Assembly (NCBI RefSeq): GCF_003605365.2
Contig: NZ_QYTU02000011.1
Span: 25,058 to 89,057, forward strand
Length of the DNA stretch: 64,000 nt
Direction of reading: 5' to 3'
DNA from: Siminovitchia fortis
Lineage (GTDB): Bacteria > Bacillota > Bacilli > Bacillales > Bacillaceae_C
In this document: positions 63,133-64,000 of the stretch, in pieces
Numbering within the stretch: position 1 is the stretch's first letter
Layout of the letters: every line of letters begins with the position of its first letter
Made by a program: the position numbers and the translations under genes
The notes under the pieces: generated by a model
What the model was told of the DNA's origin: nothing
Databases searched by the model: none
The model's input: the letters and a program-made list of their open reading frames with translations, nothing else

Positions 63133-63645
63133 TCATTTTTTCTCATCAATGTCTGTATAAAATTGGGCCGGAATGGAGCCGAAATTTCTTCTGTGATACA
63201 ACATCGGGTCGCGTTTTTCGATATCGATATCAAGCACTTCCCCGATGATGATTGTATGGTCGCCGGCTTCCACGGCTTTGTAATGCCTGCATTGAAGAAC
63301 AGCGAAAGCCCCATCAATAATTGGAATATTATGCTCGGACATGTTCCAGCTGCACTTGCTGAAACGATCGACATTCGGAGTCGCAAACGTCTTGCAAAGC
63401 TCAACCTGGTCCGCAGCCAAAATATGTACTGCAAAGTTTTCCCCGTTGATAAAAGCATCCTTGGATGATACACGATGATCGACTGACCATAAAATAAGCA
63501 AAGGATCCAATGATACAGATGCAAATGAATTAACGGTCAGTCCGACCGGAGTTCCATCTTCTTTAGCAGCAGTTACGATCGTGACACCTGTTGGATAGTT
63601 TCCAAGCGCCTCTTTGAATAATTGCTGTTTTTCTTCTTTAGACAT
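63133..63645 (-). CDS. Flavin reductase-like FMN-binding protein
   Basis: 170 residues, flavin_reduct domain (NYPTGVTIVTA, GLTVNSFASVSLDPLLILWSV, HTIIIGEVLDI). Uses NAD(P)H to reduce FMN/FAD for partner monooxygenases, or is itself a flavoprotein. AAAGGAGAGAG site. No monooxygenase in view; upstream of the SDR gene in the same direction. Confidence 0.87.
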   Translation of the reverse strand: MSKEEKQQLFKEALGNYPTGVTIVTAAKEDGTPVGLTVNSFASVSLDPLLILWSVDHRVSSKDAFINGENFAVHILAADQVELCKTFATPNVDRFSKCSWNMSEHNIPIIDGAFAVLQCRHYKAVEAGDHTIIIGEVLDIDIEKRDPMLYHRRNFGSIPAQFYTDIDEKK

Positions 63646-63846
63646 GAAAATTCTCTCTCCTTTTCCTCTGTTACAATCATTTTTTAAAATTTATAAATGA
63701 TCCTAATGGGACGTTCTACTTTTCTTAAATATGCCGCTCCCTCGGATCTCATAAAATGCTTATAAATGGTTGCATAGTGGATCAAATACTTAAAATCGGG
63801 CGTTTTTCGCACGCCGATGACCCGGATAGCAGAAAACCCCGTTTGT

Positions 63847-63976
63847 GGGCATTGGCTTCGGCCGCCAGTGACCGCATGCGGCGGAAAACACCGGGCGCGG
63901 GCATTGGCTCCGGCCGCCAGTGACCGCATGCGACGGAAAACACCGGGCGCGGGCATTGGCTCCGGCCCGCCAGAGT
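63847..63976. repeat. 52-bp tandem repeat, 2.5 copies
   Basis: GC-rich units starting at 63847, 63899 and 63951, each beginning GGGCATTGGCT and containing the palindrome CCGCATGCGG. Units 1 and 2 differ at a few positions. Minus-strand ORFs across it are low-complexity and not credible genes. No spacers between units, so not CRISPR. Confidence 0.8.
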
Positions 63977-64000
63977 CAAGTCCTTATTTATGTGTAAAAA

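Noticed and set aside
63847..63976. CRISPR array
   Set aside because: Units are contiguous with no unique spacers, and no cas gene is in the window.
63684..63979. Two minus-strand frames over the terminal tandem repeat
   Set aside because: The repeated peptide comes from the 52-bp DNA repeat; no ribosome site or conserved domain.

Overview
The window is chromosomal DNA of an endospore-forming Bacillaceae bacterium outside the B. subtilis species group. It carries an alpha/beta-type SASP gene with a sigma-G promoter, a sporulenol-synthase-type cyclase, a Spo0E-type phosphatase, CtsR and sigma-B signals, and gene order that follows the ykq-yku-ykw-ykv-ykr region of B. subtilis (ktrC, ykuV, ykuU, ccpC, ykuL/cbpB, ykuJ, ykyB, ykwC, ykvS, ykvI, clpE, spo0E-like, ogt, ykrP, ktrD, SASP, ykoY-type terC). 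A meso-diaminopimelate dehydrogenase gene, dispersed structured repeats and one bcr1-like element set it apart from B. subtilis. I do not assign a species. I saw no rRNA, tRNA or CRISPR array.

Layout. 1-4.1 kb: edge-truncated ktrC, then a LiaFSR cell-envelope stress operon with a LiaI-like and a PspA/LiaH-like protein. 4.1-6.9 kb: a CorA-type channel, a 158-bp bcr1-like repeat, cvfB and a sigma-B general stress gene. 7.0-12.3 kb: a formate/oxalate-related block (OFA-family MFS transporter, DUF2294/MpsC-like protein, YdeP-type molybdopterin oxidoreductase, FdhD). Two almost identical leaders with intrinsic terminators stand in front of the transporter and in front of the oxidoreductase; this is the best candidate for an undescribed regulatory element. 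12.3-20.1 kb: thiol-redox pair ykuV/ykuU, ccpC, a 14-TM drug exporter, the c-di-AMP-type CBS protein, ykuJ, ykyB, ykwC and an active-site-divergent SDR. 20.4-24.7 kb: ykvS, an IS91-family element with an accessory zinc-ribbon ORF, a GC-rich dispersed repeat, a CPBP protease and a lipoprotein. 24.7-36 kb: ykvI, clpE with three CtsR boxes, Spo0E-like, ogt, an acyltransferase, a B12-radical SAM protein, ddh, ktrD, SASP, and terC behind a yybP-ykoY Mn2+ riboswitch.

36-42.4 kb: an RND exporter, another repeat copy, a Uma2 protein, prfC and a heptad/hendecad coiled-coil protein. 42.6-48.7 kb: a glycolate oxidase operon glcE-glcF-glcD with an LctP-type permease. 49-57.2 kb: an APC permease and a C2-sulfonate/phosphonate cluster: GntR regulator, taurine-pyruvate aminotransferase, CysL-like LysR regulator, sulfoacetaldehyde acetyltransferase Xsc, phosphonoacetaldehyde hydrolase PhnX, a previously easy-to-miss 5' fragment of a bacterial microcompartment shell gene, and a small membrane protein. 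57.3-64 kb: EamA transporter, RDD protein, CBO0543 and DUF2515 proteins, the triterpene cyclase, a benzil-reductase-type SDR, a flavin reductase, and a 52-bp tandem repeat at the edge.

Genes were judged from reading frames, start/ribosome-site quality, recognised family motifs and synteny recalled from B. subtilis. No database search was run.
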